A DNA stretch of 64,000 bases from Akebia trifoliata. Taxonomy: Eukaryota > Streptophyta > Magnoliopsida > Ranunculales > Lardizabalaceae. Positions 36,734 to 49,021 of the stretch are shown here, piece by piece. A model generated the notes under the pieces. The model was given only the letters and a program-made list of their open reading frames with translations. It ran no database searches and had not been told where the DNA came from. Position 1 is the stretch's first letter. Each line of letters opens with the position of its first letter. A program made the position numbers and the translations under genes. Location: positions 47,539,560 through 47,603,559 of the forward strand of contig CM030711.1 in NCBI GenBank assembly GCA_017979445.1, in the 5' to 3' direction.

Positions 36734-39700
36734 TTAAAGCGTGTAGTGCTGTTGGATGGTTTCAATGTCCAATCCCTTGAGCTTCACCACTGATTCCACG
36801 TGCCCCTTCAGTGTATGAAGCTCCCTTAGCCTGCAAACAAAATAAAACAAAACCAATCGATAACATAAGTTAGACATAATTTGATTTACGAAATTTATTT
36901 TTTTACCAAGAGACCCCTAGCTCCTCTACATTATTACCTTGCGACCTCTGCACGCCTCTTGGCCTGCTCAGCAATATCAGATAACTCACTGAAGGTGTTC
37001 TTGTCGTTGAAGAGTGTCGATGATGCCTCTGCGGGTTGGAGCCCATGCAGGGTACGTTGAGCCGCTGCCCATTGTGCCTCCCTCTCTCCTTTTCCATAAT
37101 CCTTCTTTGTCGTGAAAGCCGTCTAAAATAATAATAATAATAATAATGTTTAGGGCCATTATCTTGGGATCCCATCCGACACACCATTTTCTTATCCATT
37201 ATATATGGGTCAGGTTAGTGTCAATATGCTCTCCAGTCCGACCCAATTTACTACTATAGGGTATATATGTATATTATATGTGATTAGATTTATAATTTTA
37301 TATTAAGATTTGAATTAGTGTTTGAACCCCTGTTTTGATGAAAATTAATATCGTTCAGTCACAAAGGATGTGCAATTTTCATATTTTTATAAAGCCCAAA
37401 AAACCAAGACCAACCCAGGCTCATTTGGAACAACTTGGTCCCAATAGGGGTTTAGAAGGACTGGTCTAAGGTACAGCCAGCCTGCCTTTTAGGGATGGGT
37501 TAGGACTCAGCCAAGACCTGCTCGAACCCACCCATTGGCAGCTCTAACCTCTAGTTGGTGAAATGAAATTACATACCTTGTTTTGAAGCATATTATTCCA
37601 AGCCTTGCCACTCAAAGAGTATCGGATGATGAACTTGAGAACGTCGAGAGGGAAGTAGAAAACAATGCTGTAGAGCCAAACCACTCCTGCCCATCCCCAC
37701 CCCATGCCTTGGATCCTCGCAAATTCCCAATTTGCGTACACAGCGATTAATGTAGCCACCTTAATTCACCATATGTAGGAATCAGACTAGTGATTGTACT
37801 ATAACTTGCACGGCGAGGGTGATACTAATAGGTTTGCAATCTGAAAAAAAATAAAAATGACACAAGCCTAAATGTACTCACCAGCTGAGCAGCAAAGAAG
37901 GCACTCAAGAGCAAAAGACCAGGGCGTTCGATGAAAGACCAGCTCCTTGAACGGGTAACAAAGATGAGAGCCTGGCTAACTATGCTCACTTGGAGGTAGA
38001 GAGCTGCAGTAAGCTCATCGTTGTTGTTCCTGATCGATCGCACACCAAAGTGATCCTGTCAAATTTGGATACGGATAAGTTAGTTGGTCTATATATAAAT
38101 CCAGTATGACGAGAATTTTTAAATAAAATTCAAATTTTATATAATTTGGTGGATGGAAGTTTTAGCATGAATGTATGATTAGTATAAGCTTGATTTAACT
38201 AATTTAATTGAATTTAACTTACAGAGAAGAAGTCTGTTTCACGGGCAATCCAGAAGAAGATGACGGTCATGACAGCGAGGTAGGTGCCAAGGACGATGCC
38301 AGTGGCAAAGATTTCTTTAAGCTTCCATGAGTCAGGCAAAGGGGAGGGCTTCACCCTATCCTTGGAAATGGTCATGATGGTTCCATCATTGAGAATGGCA
38401 ATGATGAGGACCATGAAGGGTGAGAAGTCAAATTTCCAGATAAGAGCAATGAGCATGAAACCAAGGACAATTCGAATGGTGATCGACACAGCATAGATTG
38501 TGTAGTTCTTCATTCTCTGGAAAATGGCTCTACTAGTCAACACGGCACTCACAATCACACTCAGCCCTGGCTCAGTCAACACTATGTCAGATGCACCTCG
38601 AGCTGCATCGGTAGCATCTGCAACAGCAATACCAATGTCAGCCTTCTTCAGTGCAGGTGCGTCATTCACACCATCTCCAGTCATGCCGCATATGTGCTTC
38701 CTCTCCTGCAGCTTCTTCACGATCTCATACTTGTGCTCTGAAAGCCCAGCCCATCATAGTTAGTGTTCGTAGCTAGCTAAAATACACACCACCCACTCTA
38801 CGTTAATGGATATTTTACCAAAACTGGTGACAATTTTACGAAAATTACCAGCCCATACATCCCTTTTTAAATATATTTATTCAAAAGTGGACATACATCC
38901 ATTTTAGTATTTATTGAATTTTACCCAAAAAAGTACTTGTATAGCCACTTTTATGTTTTATTTCTTTACCATGATTTTCAATATCTATTTTACTAGCTCG
39001 AGTCATCTCAGTATCAAGTAATTTCAAAATCATGTTTCATACCCTAAACCATTTTACTAAAATGGGTATATGCACTTTTTGGTAAATATTTCAAAAAGGT
39101 GTATGGGGTTATGAGCAAGAAATTTCAAAATCATAATACTTGCATATTTTTGTACTTAGAAATACCTCCCTTATAGAGTTCTAGTTGCTATACCAGGGAA
39201 GACTCCGGCGAAACCATCAGCCTTTTCGATGAGCTCGTCAACAGGGATGGAAGCAATGGATTCATCCTTGCACTGGCCAAGGAGGGAGGAGGAAGGATAC
39301 ATGTTGGTGCCCATGCCAAGACGGCGACCAGTTTCCTTGCCAATGGCAAGTTGGTCACCAGTGATCATCTTGACGTTAACACCAAGGTTGAGGGCCCGAC
39401 GGATGGTCTCCGCACTATCATGTCTAGGAGGATCAAAGAGAGGCAATAGACCCACGAACTCCCATGGCCCTCCTGCGCTCTCCTTGGTCTTCTCGGGTAC
39501 GGTCTGTTGGGCAACACCCAGAGAGCGAAGACCACGATCTGCGAACTTGTCGATGATGGCGTGGGCTTTGTTCTTGGTATCCCCGGTAAGATTGCAAAGC
39601 TCAATGATCTGATTAAGATAGAAAAATCATAATATGTAACTGAGATGGAAAGAGAGGACGAAAGAGTCTTATAGTGTGCTTGATGTTGGATGAATGTAAT

Positions 39701-42456
39701 TTACCTGCTCAGGTGCACCCTTGCTGGCTCGGTGCCAATTACCATCTGAGTCATGGTAGGTGATGGCAGTACGCTTCTCTACAGGATTGAAGGGTAGGAA
39801 ATGGACCTCCATGATACCTGCTCGTGCCTAGAATAAATACAAAGGTGGAGCATGGGAATAGGTAAGCATGCGTTCTGATTGGTCCATGGCAGGTTCATTT
39901 GAGGATCTTGTACATTATGAGTTGGGTAAATGTTACTCAACTCTACATCTCTTTTGTTCTATATGCAACACTCATTGACAATTACAGAAGAAAGGATCAA
40001 TAAGATTGCTGAGTTCTAATCATTTGGATTTTATCATTTTTCATTTGGAAAATCCTAGCCTCAAACCATGTTTAAGGCCAAGCATCAAACATACAACTGA
40101 GATGGGAAGATGTTTATAATGATTCTCTAGGGAACCCGTGTTTTCCCTCTCATCAAACCATGTTTCCAAACCAACAACTAGAATTTATCAATTTGGAAAT
40201 GCTATTTTGCATATTAATGTGGAAACTAACTACTTTAGTTGTGCCTCATGAAGGGGGGCTTCAGTGGGTGGGGGATCCAATTCATGATCCGACCGAATAG
40301 GGGTATATTGGATATTTCTTGTACAGATTCTCTTGGGCAAGGAGAAAATACTTGTGAGTGGAAGCTCCAGACATTTAGGGTTGTAATCTGCTTTAGAATA
40401 TATTGCTTTAATCTGGATCTTATCCATGGAGTGGGCACACTGCCAAACCACATAAATTCTCTGTATTCTGTTTGTCATTGTTGTTTTCTTTGTTAAATCT
40501 CTTTTGTGTCATTTTTTTTACTTACAACACTAACCTCAAACAATGTTTGAGGCTCTCTCCATCGCATCTCAACTATATGTCTGATGAAGAGTCTTAAACC
40601 TCATTTGAGGTAAGAAAAACCAATGAGAGGTGAAACATTCATCAGTCAGAAGGCCTAAAAGTTTTCATACTCTTCCTTTTTTTCTATCTATATCTTACCT
40701 CCTTAGGATCAGCCAACATGCCTACAATAGAAGCATCGATAGCATCTTGGTTCTCAACCCTGGAAGCCCTTGCAGCAATCAAAACCACAGTGTCCTTGTC
40801 AATGTCATTTGCGAATACCTGCACCAATTGCAACAACATATAACCGATGATCAGCTCAACTATCCTAAAACATCAATCAATCTTACTCTACTGTTCTAAA
40901 CTTCAATCTCAAACCTCGATCATCGTTTTGTCCACAGTAAGCTTGTTGAGGGTCAAAGTCCCAGTCTTGTCACTGCAAAGCACATCCATCCCAGCCATTT
41001 CTTCAATGGCAGTCATACGCTTGGTGATGGCACCTTGTTCAGACAACCTATGAGACCCAATAGCCATAGTAACAGACAACACAGTTGGCATAGCAATTGG
41101 AATCCCTCCAATAAGAAGCACCAACAAGTTATCAATTCCCTCTCTGTACTTCCTGTGCTGTATGGGATACATTACTACAATCTCCACTATCATCCCCAAA
41201 GCAATCGAGCAAATACAGAAGTTACCAATGGCTGTCAACACCTGATCAACAAACCATCACCTCATGATTATCACATTGTGCAACAATTTAGCAAACTTTA
41301 ATTGATTAAATTGGGCAATTTTATTTACCTTTTGAAAGTGACCAACTTGGTTGGTACTGTCAACGAGGTGAGCGGCCTTACCGAAGAATGTGTGGACTCC
41401 AGTGGCTATAACAATGGCCTCGATTTCACCTTGCTTGCAAGTGGACCCAGAGAATACTTCATCACCAGGGTTCTTTGTGACTGGTAGGGACTCTCCAGTG
41501 AGGGCTGATTGATCGATCTTCAGTGGATCTCCTTCTAAAAGACGAGCATCTGCAGGCACTATGTCACCTAATTTGATGCTGATAATGTCTCCTGGTACCA
41601 AGATCGCTGCGTCCTGCTCACTCCATTTTCCGTCTCTAATAACCTTCATTTGAATTCGAATAAACACATGGTTCACGTTAGAATTCAAGTGAAGGGGTTT
41701 CCCTAGATTGCACCATGGATTGGAAATTGGAATAAAAATATTACCTTGGTCTTAGGAGCAAGACCAGCCATTAAAGCAGCAGCTGCGTTTCCAGCATTAT
41801 TTTCTTCAATAAAGCTGATTGTAGAGTTGATGATAAGCAACACCATGATACCAACGAAATCTTGCCAGTCGGGAGGTTTGCCCTAAAATCAGAGCAAGTA
41901 AGAGAGACAGAGAGAGATATAGAGAGTGCGTATGTGTGTTAATGATTAATGGTTAGTTACCCCTCCATTTGCCAAAGCTATGGCCATAACAGCTGCAATT
42001 TCCATGACCCATGATAGAGGATTCCACATAAAGCCCAAGAACTTGAGAAACTTGCTTTCCTGTGTTTCATTTTATTTTTTTTTTGTTCAAGCATCATAAT
42101 TTAAATATTTTAATGAGTATAGAAATAAAAATGAAAATCAAGTAAAATTAAAAAAAAAATTACCTTTTTCTCTTCTAATTTGTTGGGGCCGAAAATCTGG
42201 ATTCTCTGCTCCCCTTCCTCTGTTGTCAAACCCGCTTTGGTACATTTCAGCTGCTCGAAGACTTCCTCCACAGGTATCCTCTCCTGCAAGAATTAACATT
42301 ATTAGTAATTAATGAAACAACAAATGACATTAGTTGGTAGAGAATTTTCGATTCAGATTGTTCAAATTTAGAAACCAAATGAGTCATAGAGATTCTTACA
42401 AGATCGATGTTCTCGTTCTTGATCTCTTCCAAGTTAATAGTGTTATTAGCCGCCAT
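36734..42456 (-). CDS. Plasma-membrane H+-ATPase (P-type, AHA/PMA family)
   Basis: Proton pump of the plant plasma membrane. Fourteen coding exons, minus strand: 42400-42456, 42164-42283, 41961-42059, 41745-41882, 41329-41643, 40915-41241, 40699-40818, 39705-39827, 39194-39608, 38223-38737, 37882-38055, 37577-37759, 36938-37122, 36734-36830. Every junction is GT-AG with matching phase and the product has 955 residues, normal for the family. Key residues: TGES (187-190), phosphorylated Asp334 in [17 protein letters not shown] (592-599), Arg660, and membrane Asp689 in AILNDGT. The C-terminal autoinhibitory region follows, with Thr954 next to last. The last residues are QQHYTL, whereas most relatives end YTV. 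An upstream ORF and a TATA box lie in the 5' flank. The gene appears intact; which AHA subgroup it belongs to I cannot say. Confidence 0.96.
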
Positions 42457-42542
42457 GTTTTACAGTTCAAATCAAAGATCGAAATCAGTTGCAAAATCAG
42501 AAGAGAGCTCTATGGCTCAACTTCAAATTTCGTAGAAGAAAT

Positions 42543-42602
42543 TCAAAGCTTCATTATGATTTTAAAGTCGTTCTCTCTATCTGTCTCTCTTAAGGCCTCC
42601 AT
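42543..42602 (-). promoter_or_regulatory. Upstream ORF in the H+-ATPase leader (19 codons)
   Basis: ATG at 42602 opens a 19-residue frame (MEALRETDREND, then FKIIMKL) ending TGA at 42543, 86 nt upstream of the main ATG. An internal in-frame ATG gives a three-codon version (MKL). If transcription starts about 30 bp after the TATA box, the uORF begins roughly 25-30 nt from the cap. Known plant PMA genes carry short uORFs that tune translation, which fits. Confidence 0.5.
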
Positions 42603-42659
42603 AAACAATGATAATATATGTTCTGCTGAAGACAAAATGCAAGACTTTCTGTCCCTTCT

Positions 42660-42667
42660 CTTTTATA
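42660..42667 (-). promoter_or_regulatory. TATA box of the H+-ATPase gene
   Basis: TATAAAAG on the minus strand, about 200 bp upstream of the start codon. It predicts a leader of about 175 nt containing the uORF. Confidence 0.55.
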
Positions 42668-43000
42668 ACAAACTCTCACTTCTCAAATGAAACGAACGAA
42701 CGAACGAAAACGACCATCAGTTGCTTCGCACCACATTTGTCTTGGACAAGAAACCTGCAATTGCCTGTTTCCATTCTCTGCCACAATTTCTTTGCTGACG
42801 TGTCTCTCGCTTTGTTGTCAAAGCCCCGGTCATTCGGTTAAATAAAGAAAAAAAATATGAAATCTCTGTGGGCCCCATGTTAAGAGAATATTCCGTAATT
42901 CCATTGCATGGGGACCTACGTGCTGCTCCTAGAATTCAAGAGATCTGATATTCTAGTAAGTGAAAATTTTTGTCCTATTCCATTTGAATCCGTCAACATT

Positions 43001-43187
43001 CACATTCACTAATGCTGATGTGACACAGGGAATTTACTGCGATTCTCACAATTCTGACGTAGGATATGCATATAACCATAGATGTATTTCCTCGAGATGC
43101 GAGTAAATCACATATACGATTATGTACGCGTCTCCTTGTCAGAATTGTGAGAATCATAATAAATCTTGTGTCACCCCAGCACGACTC
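43001..43187. mobile_element. Mutator-like MITE with perfect 9-bp target duplication
   Basis: GTCAACATT is found at 42992-43000 and again at 43188-43196. The right end in reverse reads gagtcgtgctggggtgacac; the left end carries the matching aatgctgatgtgacac a few bases in. Inner arms gattctcacaattctgac and gtcagaattgtgagaatc are exact complements. It lies about 330 bp upstream of the H+-ATPase TATA box. Confidence 0.85.
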
Positions 43188-43358
43188 GTCAACATTCCAT
43201 AACGTGAAGGAAAGGATTGCCAAGTACGTGTGCCAATGAGGACAGCGCACTTCATTTTTTTTTTTTTTTTTTTTAAGTTTTTACAACTACAGTTAAAAGC
43301 TTCCCATCTTAGCAATCATTTTGACGAATGTTCGCCTCGGAGGTGCATTTCATTTGCG

Positions 43359-43943
43359 TAGGGGTGTCCATAACTACCCATTTACCCGAAAACGAAAATC
43401 CTGATTCCAGTTCTTTTTTTATTGGAATCGATTAGATATGGAATTGAATCGATAGAAATAAAAATCATTAGGTTTTGTTCGATAGGTACCCGACTTATTT
43501 TATCATTTATTTTTTATATTATACACGATTGAAGGTTATTCTATATTTTAAAATTAACATATATGATATAAAATTGTTCAAATTTCATATATATTTAAAC
43601 TAAAAATGGATCATTCCTTTTTAAATTTATTACTTGTAAAAGAGATAAATTTTAATTTTTGAAAAATAAAAGTCATAAAATCATCTTTCTAGTGGAATAA
43701 ATTATTATTAAGTTGATACTTTAAAATAATATGTTATTTTTTAGAAGAATTTTTTATATATAATGATTTTTAAAATAATTTTTCTCATTCGATGCTTGAG
43801 AACCAGAATTGACAGGTACCTTTGATTTTTGACAATTCCAAATCCAATTCCACTTATTTTAAAATCGTAACCTTTAAAATATAGTGATTATAAGTTGTAA
43901 CATTCATAGGAATCGAACTGGAACCAACCCATTTACATCCCTA
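43359..43943. mobile_element. hAT-like non-autonomous element, 585 bp
   Basis: Left end taggggtgtccataac; right end in reverse tagggatgtaaatgggttgg. The 8-bp flanks catttgcg (43351-43358) and catttgag (43944-43951) match at 7 of 8 positions, as expected for hAT. The interior is AT-rich and non-coding. Confidence 0.7.
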
Positions 43944-43948
43944 CATTT

Positions 43949-44495
43949 GAGGGTGCTAATTTTCTAACTCAATCTAATAGAATAATTGAAAAACTCATTG
44001 ATGTGGATCGTAGATTTTTTCTTTTGGGATACACAATTGTAAATGTCTATGGGGATGTGCAGTTGTGCATCCCAAGGGGAAAATGCATGGTTCTTACACA
44101 AGTCACGTGAGTTTTTGAGTAATTCTTTTAGACTTGAGTTAGAAAATCATGACACTATTTAGTTACCGTTTGAGTAATTTAGATAAGAGTGGTGATTTCT
44201 GACGCCCTTGATGTGGCATGGGCTAAAACCTAGATCTTTTCCTTGGGATACACAACTGCACATCCCCATAAAAGCATCCCGAAGAAAAAGATCTATGATT
44301 CTTGCTTATACCACGTCAAAGGATGTATGTTAGAGGGAGGCGCCAGAAAATCATTGTTCTTTAGTTATTTATCCCTCAACGTTTCGGAATTCATAATAAA
44401 AGATTTGTGATTTTACATATCTCAAGGAAATGATCTATGATTTTGTGATGGGAGCGTAGGTCAGAGGCGGGCATCTGAAAATCATTATTCTTTGG
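43949..44495. mobile_element. Cluster of three related MITE copies
   Basis: A full copy at 43949-44157 has arms gtgctaattttctaactcaa and, in reverse, gtcatgattttctaactcaa. A second copy (about 44191-44362) and a half copy (about 44363-44495) follow. All share gggatacacaa-type and aaaatcattnttcttt blocks with the elements at 19347 and 56719. The first copy directly abuts the hAT element. Confidence 0.6.
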
Positions 44496-44600
44496 TGAAT
44501 ATTTGAGATACCTTGTGTTTTAAAATTGATAAGATGTCGCTTGACCTCAGTCTGTTTTGAAATACATGACAAAATGACTTTAGTATCCTTCTATTTAACC

Positions 44601-45046
44601 TTTTTTTTTTTTTTGAAAAGTATAATATATTGAGCAAAAGAAGGAGAACTACAAAGAGAGAGGCCGAGAGAGCCTCAAGAACAAACAACAAGCAAAAAAC
44701 AGCAAATCAAAGAAAAAACAAAAAACAAAAACAACATCACTGATTACATAAAGAGTCCCATCTAAAAACAAAATCGTCGAAGGTAGTCCCCGCGAACTCT
44801 ATATTCTGCTTCGACCAAATGTATAATAGACCCAAAATTTCCAAGAATCTTGCACGAGTGGTACTGCTCTTGTTGTTGAACACTCTGTTGTTTCTCTCGT
44901 TCCAGACTCCCCAAGCAATAGCCGAGGGAAGCATAGCCCATAAGATCCTTTTTCTGATGTGGAAAGCGGATCCGAAAAAGGATCCTATGGGCTATGCTTC
45001 CCTCGGCTATTGCTTGGGGAGTCTGGAACGAGAGAAACACCTATAT
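44601..45046 (-). pseudogene. LINE 3'-end fragment with terminal inverted duplication
   Basis: On the minus strand the frame at 44737-44934 reads AIAWGVWNERNNRVFNN and further a GLLYIWSKQNIEF segment, the same C-terminal LINE region as at 35.9 kb. A poly(A) tail appears as T14 at 44601-44614. At its 5' side the sequence turns back on itself and forms the hairpin listed next. No functional protein is possible. Confidence 0.75.
44889..45039. repeat. Near-perfect hairpin, 66-bp arms, 19-bp loop
   Basis: Arms 44889-44954 and 44974-45039 are complementary with a single mismatch. The left arm begins tgtttctctcgttccagac. The arms encode the same LINE peptide in opposite directions. Confidence 0.9.
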
Positions 45047-46899
45047 CATCTTCGAGCTCATTTAAACGCAGGGGGGGGGGGAATATCAATCGTTCGTTTT
45101 CTACTTCCTTGATAATCATATCGTGTTCATCGTTAACACACAAAAAAAATTACAACTACCCCACTCATCATCATCAACAACATAGGGCGTGTTTTAAATC
45201 ATTATTTGAGTGAGAGTTATACTTTCATGACTTCCAACTCTCTCAAGTTCAACACCCGAAAGTTAAATGTGAGTTAATTTTTACTTCCATGTTTGGTTGC
45301 CTTAGATGATTCAAACTGGAGCTGGAATTTCGACCCTATCATTGTAACATCCAAGACAAGATCTATGGTTAGTGTTTCCACTCTTATAGCATACAATCAA
45401 ACCCTAGGAATTTCAACCCTATCATTGTAAGACCCAAGACAAGATGTAGGGTTAGTGTTCCACTCTTATCATTGTACAATCAAACCCTAGATCATAGGAT
45501 TTCAGTGTGGGTCGCAAGATCCACCACTAAAATTGCAGAGTAGAGGAGAAGAAAGAAGATAAGGAAAAGGAGGGCGGGGGAGAGAGATTACCTCTGAGAG
45601 GACGCGGGAGAGAGAGAGAGAGAAAGATTTCCTCTGATTTCACGATGGAGAATGGTTGATGGTTGAGAGATAATGAAGAGTGAGTTGAGAATATTGGAAA
45701 CTTTCACCTCTCAAAGTGAATGTTGAACTACTCTTATCAAACACACCCAGAGTCCTATCTCAATATTTGTAGGTCAACGTTTTCAATCATTGATGTCAAC
45801 GATTATGATTTCCATGTTTTTTCGAGATCACTGCTAGATAGATCTTCCAGAAATGCATATATTATAGTAACAAAATACACATTATAGTGAAGAAATAGAC
45901 AATAATAAATAAAATTAAAAAAAATAAAATAAAACCCTGTTACAATCAAATCTTTAAAATTTTGGGTATTTTACTCTCCATTTGTACTCTTTTTTGTAAA
46001 TCATAGAATTAGATTGAAAGTTACATCTAAATCTTTGAAGGTATACTCCATACATCATTCACGGTCACAAAAAAGTTAATTCCAAAGGGGGAGTAATAGG
46101 AAGATAAGCAATCTGGCACCAACTGCCCGCTTGAGCTAGTGTAAAACTCCAAGTAGAGAAAACTTCAGATATTGTCTCTTGGAAGAGACACTGATACAAG
46201 AACTTCCTGATTTCACACTTACTATGCATCTCCATATTTCACAGAAACAGAAAATAACAATTACAGTCTCTTATATAGGTTTTGGCCGGTAAGCCAAATG
46301 GCATTGTTTACCCCCATCTCACAATTCTCGAGATGCCATAAGGCTTTGATGGCCCGTTCGACAACGTAGCCTTGCCCTGTGATTTTTTGGGCATTAGCAA
46401 ACCTGCAAGTGAGTCCATTAGAACCATCCTACTCACCCTTGGGATTGGTTAATGAGATCAGTAACAGCCACTTATATCTTTAAAAAAAGACATGTTGGCC
46501 ATGCGATTGTGTTAACATGTATGCCACATGGACTCGTGTGGTGGGGGCAAAGAGATTGAAGGTTTGGCCACAAAGGTTAACTAGAGAAGTCACTAATAGC
46601 AAAGACCTAGGTAATCACGTACACAAGTTGAATCCATATATGAGGGTCTATTAGTTGGTGATGTATAGAAATTCTGTATCAGCATGTGAAGAGCAAGATG
46701 GTGGCGGTGGAATGCAACTTTAGCAATGAAACAAAGATATAGAAATAACAAGTAAAAAATCATTGGTCAAGAAATACCACAGAGTAACCATTTTTGCTAC
46801 CTTAGTTCTAAAAAGAGCAAGATATTGTCCATAAAATATGAAATGAATGGAGTGGAGTTGGCTTATGGGCCAATGCACACCAATCAAGTTAAAAAGAAA
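45047..46899. other. Gene-less stretch with repeats
   Basis: A tandem duplication at 45329-45490 and GA-rich tracts near 45540-45640 are seen. No coding frame or RNA gene is supported. The part from about 46.3 kb on may belong to the RTE-like debris that follows. Confidence 0.45.
45329..45490. repeat. Tandem duplication of about 80 bp
   Basis: Two adjacent copies share accctatcattgtaa, ccaagacaagat and acaatcaaaccctag, with several differences between them. Confidence 0.75.
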
Positions 46900-47570
46900 A
46901 TTTTGTGAGATGGCAGTAACACCAACTTCACATCATGGAGCTAAATGTTGGAAGAAAAAGAAGACAACATCTTAATAGATTGAGCTAGCATAGAGAAGGA
47001 TACTAAGATGGTTGAATGGAAATCCAAAGAAGATAAAACTAGAAAATAACACATTTATAAAAATGTAGTCCCAACAAACAAACAAAAAAAAGTTGATTGA
47101 GATGGTTTTATTATGTGAAACAAGGACTGATACAGGCTAGTGAAAAGGAATGTTCAAGTTAAAAGATCTAAAAGAGCAAGCTGAAGACGAAAAAGAATGT
47201 GGATTGAGGAATCAATAACAGAAGAAATGGCCCCCCTCCCTCCCTTCCTCCCAATATAACCAACTTCATGATATGGAGCTAAATGTAGGAAGAAAAAGAA
47301 GGCAACATAGAGAGGAATGCTAAGATGGACGAATGGAAAGCAACAAAAAAAAAAGATAGAATTAGAAATGAACACATTCATAAAAATGTAGTCCCAGCAA
47401 ACTAAGATGAGGTTGATTGAGATGATTTAATTATGTGAAACAAAGGTTGATACAACCTAATTAAAAAGAATGTCCAAGTTGAAGGTTCTAAAAGAGCAAA
47501 CCAAAGACAAAAGAATGTGGACTGAAGAATCAATAACAGAAGAAACGGCCTCCCTCCCTCCCCTCCCAGC
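46900..47570 (+). pseudogene. RTE-like non-LTR retrotransposon debris, duplicated
   Basis: Two copies of about 310 bp (roughly 46925-47250 and 47255-47567) share gagctaaatg, ggaagaaaaagaag, cataaaaatgtagtccc and agaatcaataacagaag-type blocks. On the plus strand scattered pieces resemble the C-terminal end of RTE-type reverse transcriptases (MLRWTNG, then NEHIHK-like and KMRLIE-like segments). Many stops are present. Both copies end in CCTCCCTCCC. The family call rests on weak similarity. Confidence 0.4.
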
Positions 47571-49021
47571 ACCTCTATGACCTCATCCCTTTCAATTAAT
47601 GCAATGGCAAAGTACTTAATCCATCTGATGCATCCTCATCTCAAGTGGCACCTCCCACATGTATAAGCCTTATACAGAGGTGTTAACACCTTAAAAATTG
47701 TTAGGAAACATATCGAGGTGTTAACACCTTAAAAATCTGAGGAAGGCAATTCCTTATTTTTCAACTAGCATAAGAAACCTTAAGTTCTCAATATTGTACA
47801 AAATCAATTTGAACTAACAATCAACGTTTAACAGCTATTAATAATAAAAAAATCACTTAAGAAAATCAAAAAGCCAATTACATAACGAAAGATATATTAA
47901 GATTGTCACTTAAAGAGGTTTTGAAATATTTTAAGCTTTGCACTAAAAACTGTGACAAGAGTACGGTTTCCAAGAACAAAATAAAGGAAATATAAGGCTA
48001 ATTGTGAACTCAACACTACATAAATAAAGAAAGAAAGGAATAAAAGGTAGTAGTGTCAAGAATAATCGCAACTGCATCAAAGCAATTAATACTGTGGTCA
48101 GCAAACAAAATACGTTTGTGGGACGGACCACTCATATTGAGGTACAATTGTCCTAAAACATGTTTTGTTGGTCACTACTGTTACGAAGATAGCAATAACA
48201 AATCTTCTTTGTAGCATCATCAAAACAAGAGCAAAAAATTAACAACTCAGAACAGAATAAAACCATCCCAATGGTACCAGCAATAGTTGTAAGGGTAAAA
48301 ATGCATCAAAGGTTCTCTAAACTAAACGCCATCTCGATAATATCCAATCTAGAATCCAAACTCCTTAACGAAGCCATGTACCGGAGATCAAAACTAATCT
48401 AGCTACAAAGTACTTGAGATTGAGACCCAACCCCATGGCTATAAAGCTTAAGTGCACGGACAAACAAATGTAATAATGGAAATAAGTCACATTAAATGCA
48501 ATAAATCACGAAAATTGCAAAGTGGCCACTTTCAGTAACTTGGATCAATTATTATATAGATAAGGATGGGAAGATTGTGAAGATGTTGCCCATTTATGAA
48601 CCCAGGATACATTAAGTAAGTTTGGTCAATTGAGAGCCTATGACCTATGCTTAATTGTTTCAGTATAATGAAAGGAATTGAAGTGAAATTGACACTACCC
48701 CCCATCTAGCAAGGACTAGAGGCAACAATAACATAGAATCTTCAAAGTATGGGAGGTAAAGTTTCCCCAAAATAGCTAAACTACCAATAAAACTGACAGG
48801 AATCAACCAAAAACATTCTCAAATCACAATAAGAAGATGTAATGTCTAATTCATCAGTTAAAATATAAAGAAACTAAGAAACAATCACCAATCTCACAAA
48901 AACCCGAAGCTTAAGGACTCTTATGAGTTCTCAAAAGATTAAGGAACCAAATACAAAACAGTATCATCCGTTCATTTCTTCTTAGAAAAATTAAAACCCT
49001 AATTCGATTTCGACCAAAACC
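47571..49021. other. Stretch downstream of eL39, no gene recognised
   Basis: AT-rich with a short direct repeat (gaggtgttaacaccttaaaa, near 47668 and 47713). The part next to 49022 should include the eL39 3' untranslated region. No further coding signal. Confidence 0.45.

Noticed and set aside
38284..39612. Plus-strand frames of 70-127 codons across the H+-ATPase exons
   Set aside because: They are antisense shadows of GC-richer exons 9 and 10; no splice or promoter support.
45047..45720. GA-rich tract near 45.55-45.63 kb as a promoter
   Set aside because: No gene follows on either strand; simple repeat is the simpler reading.
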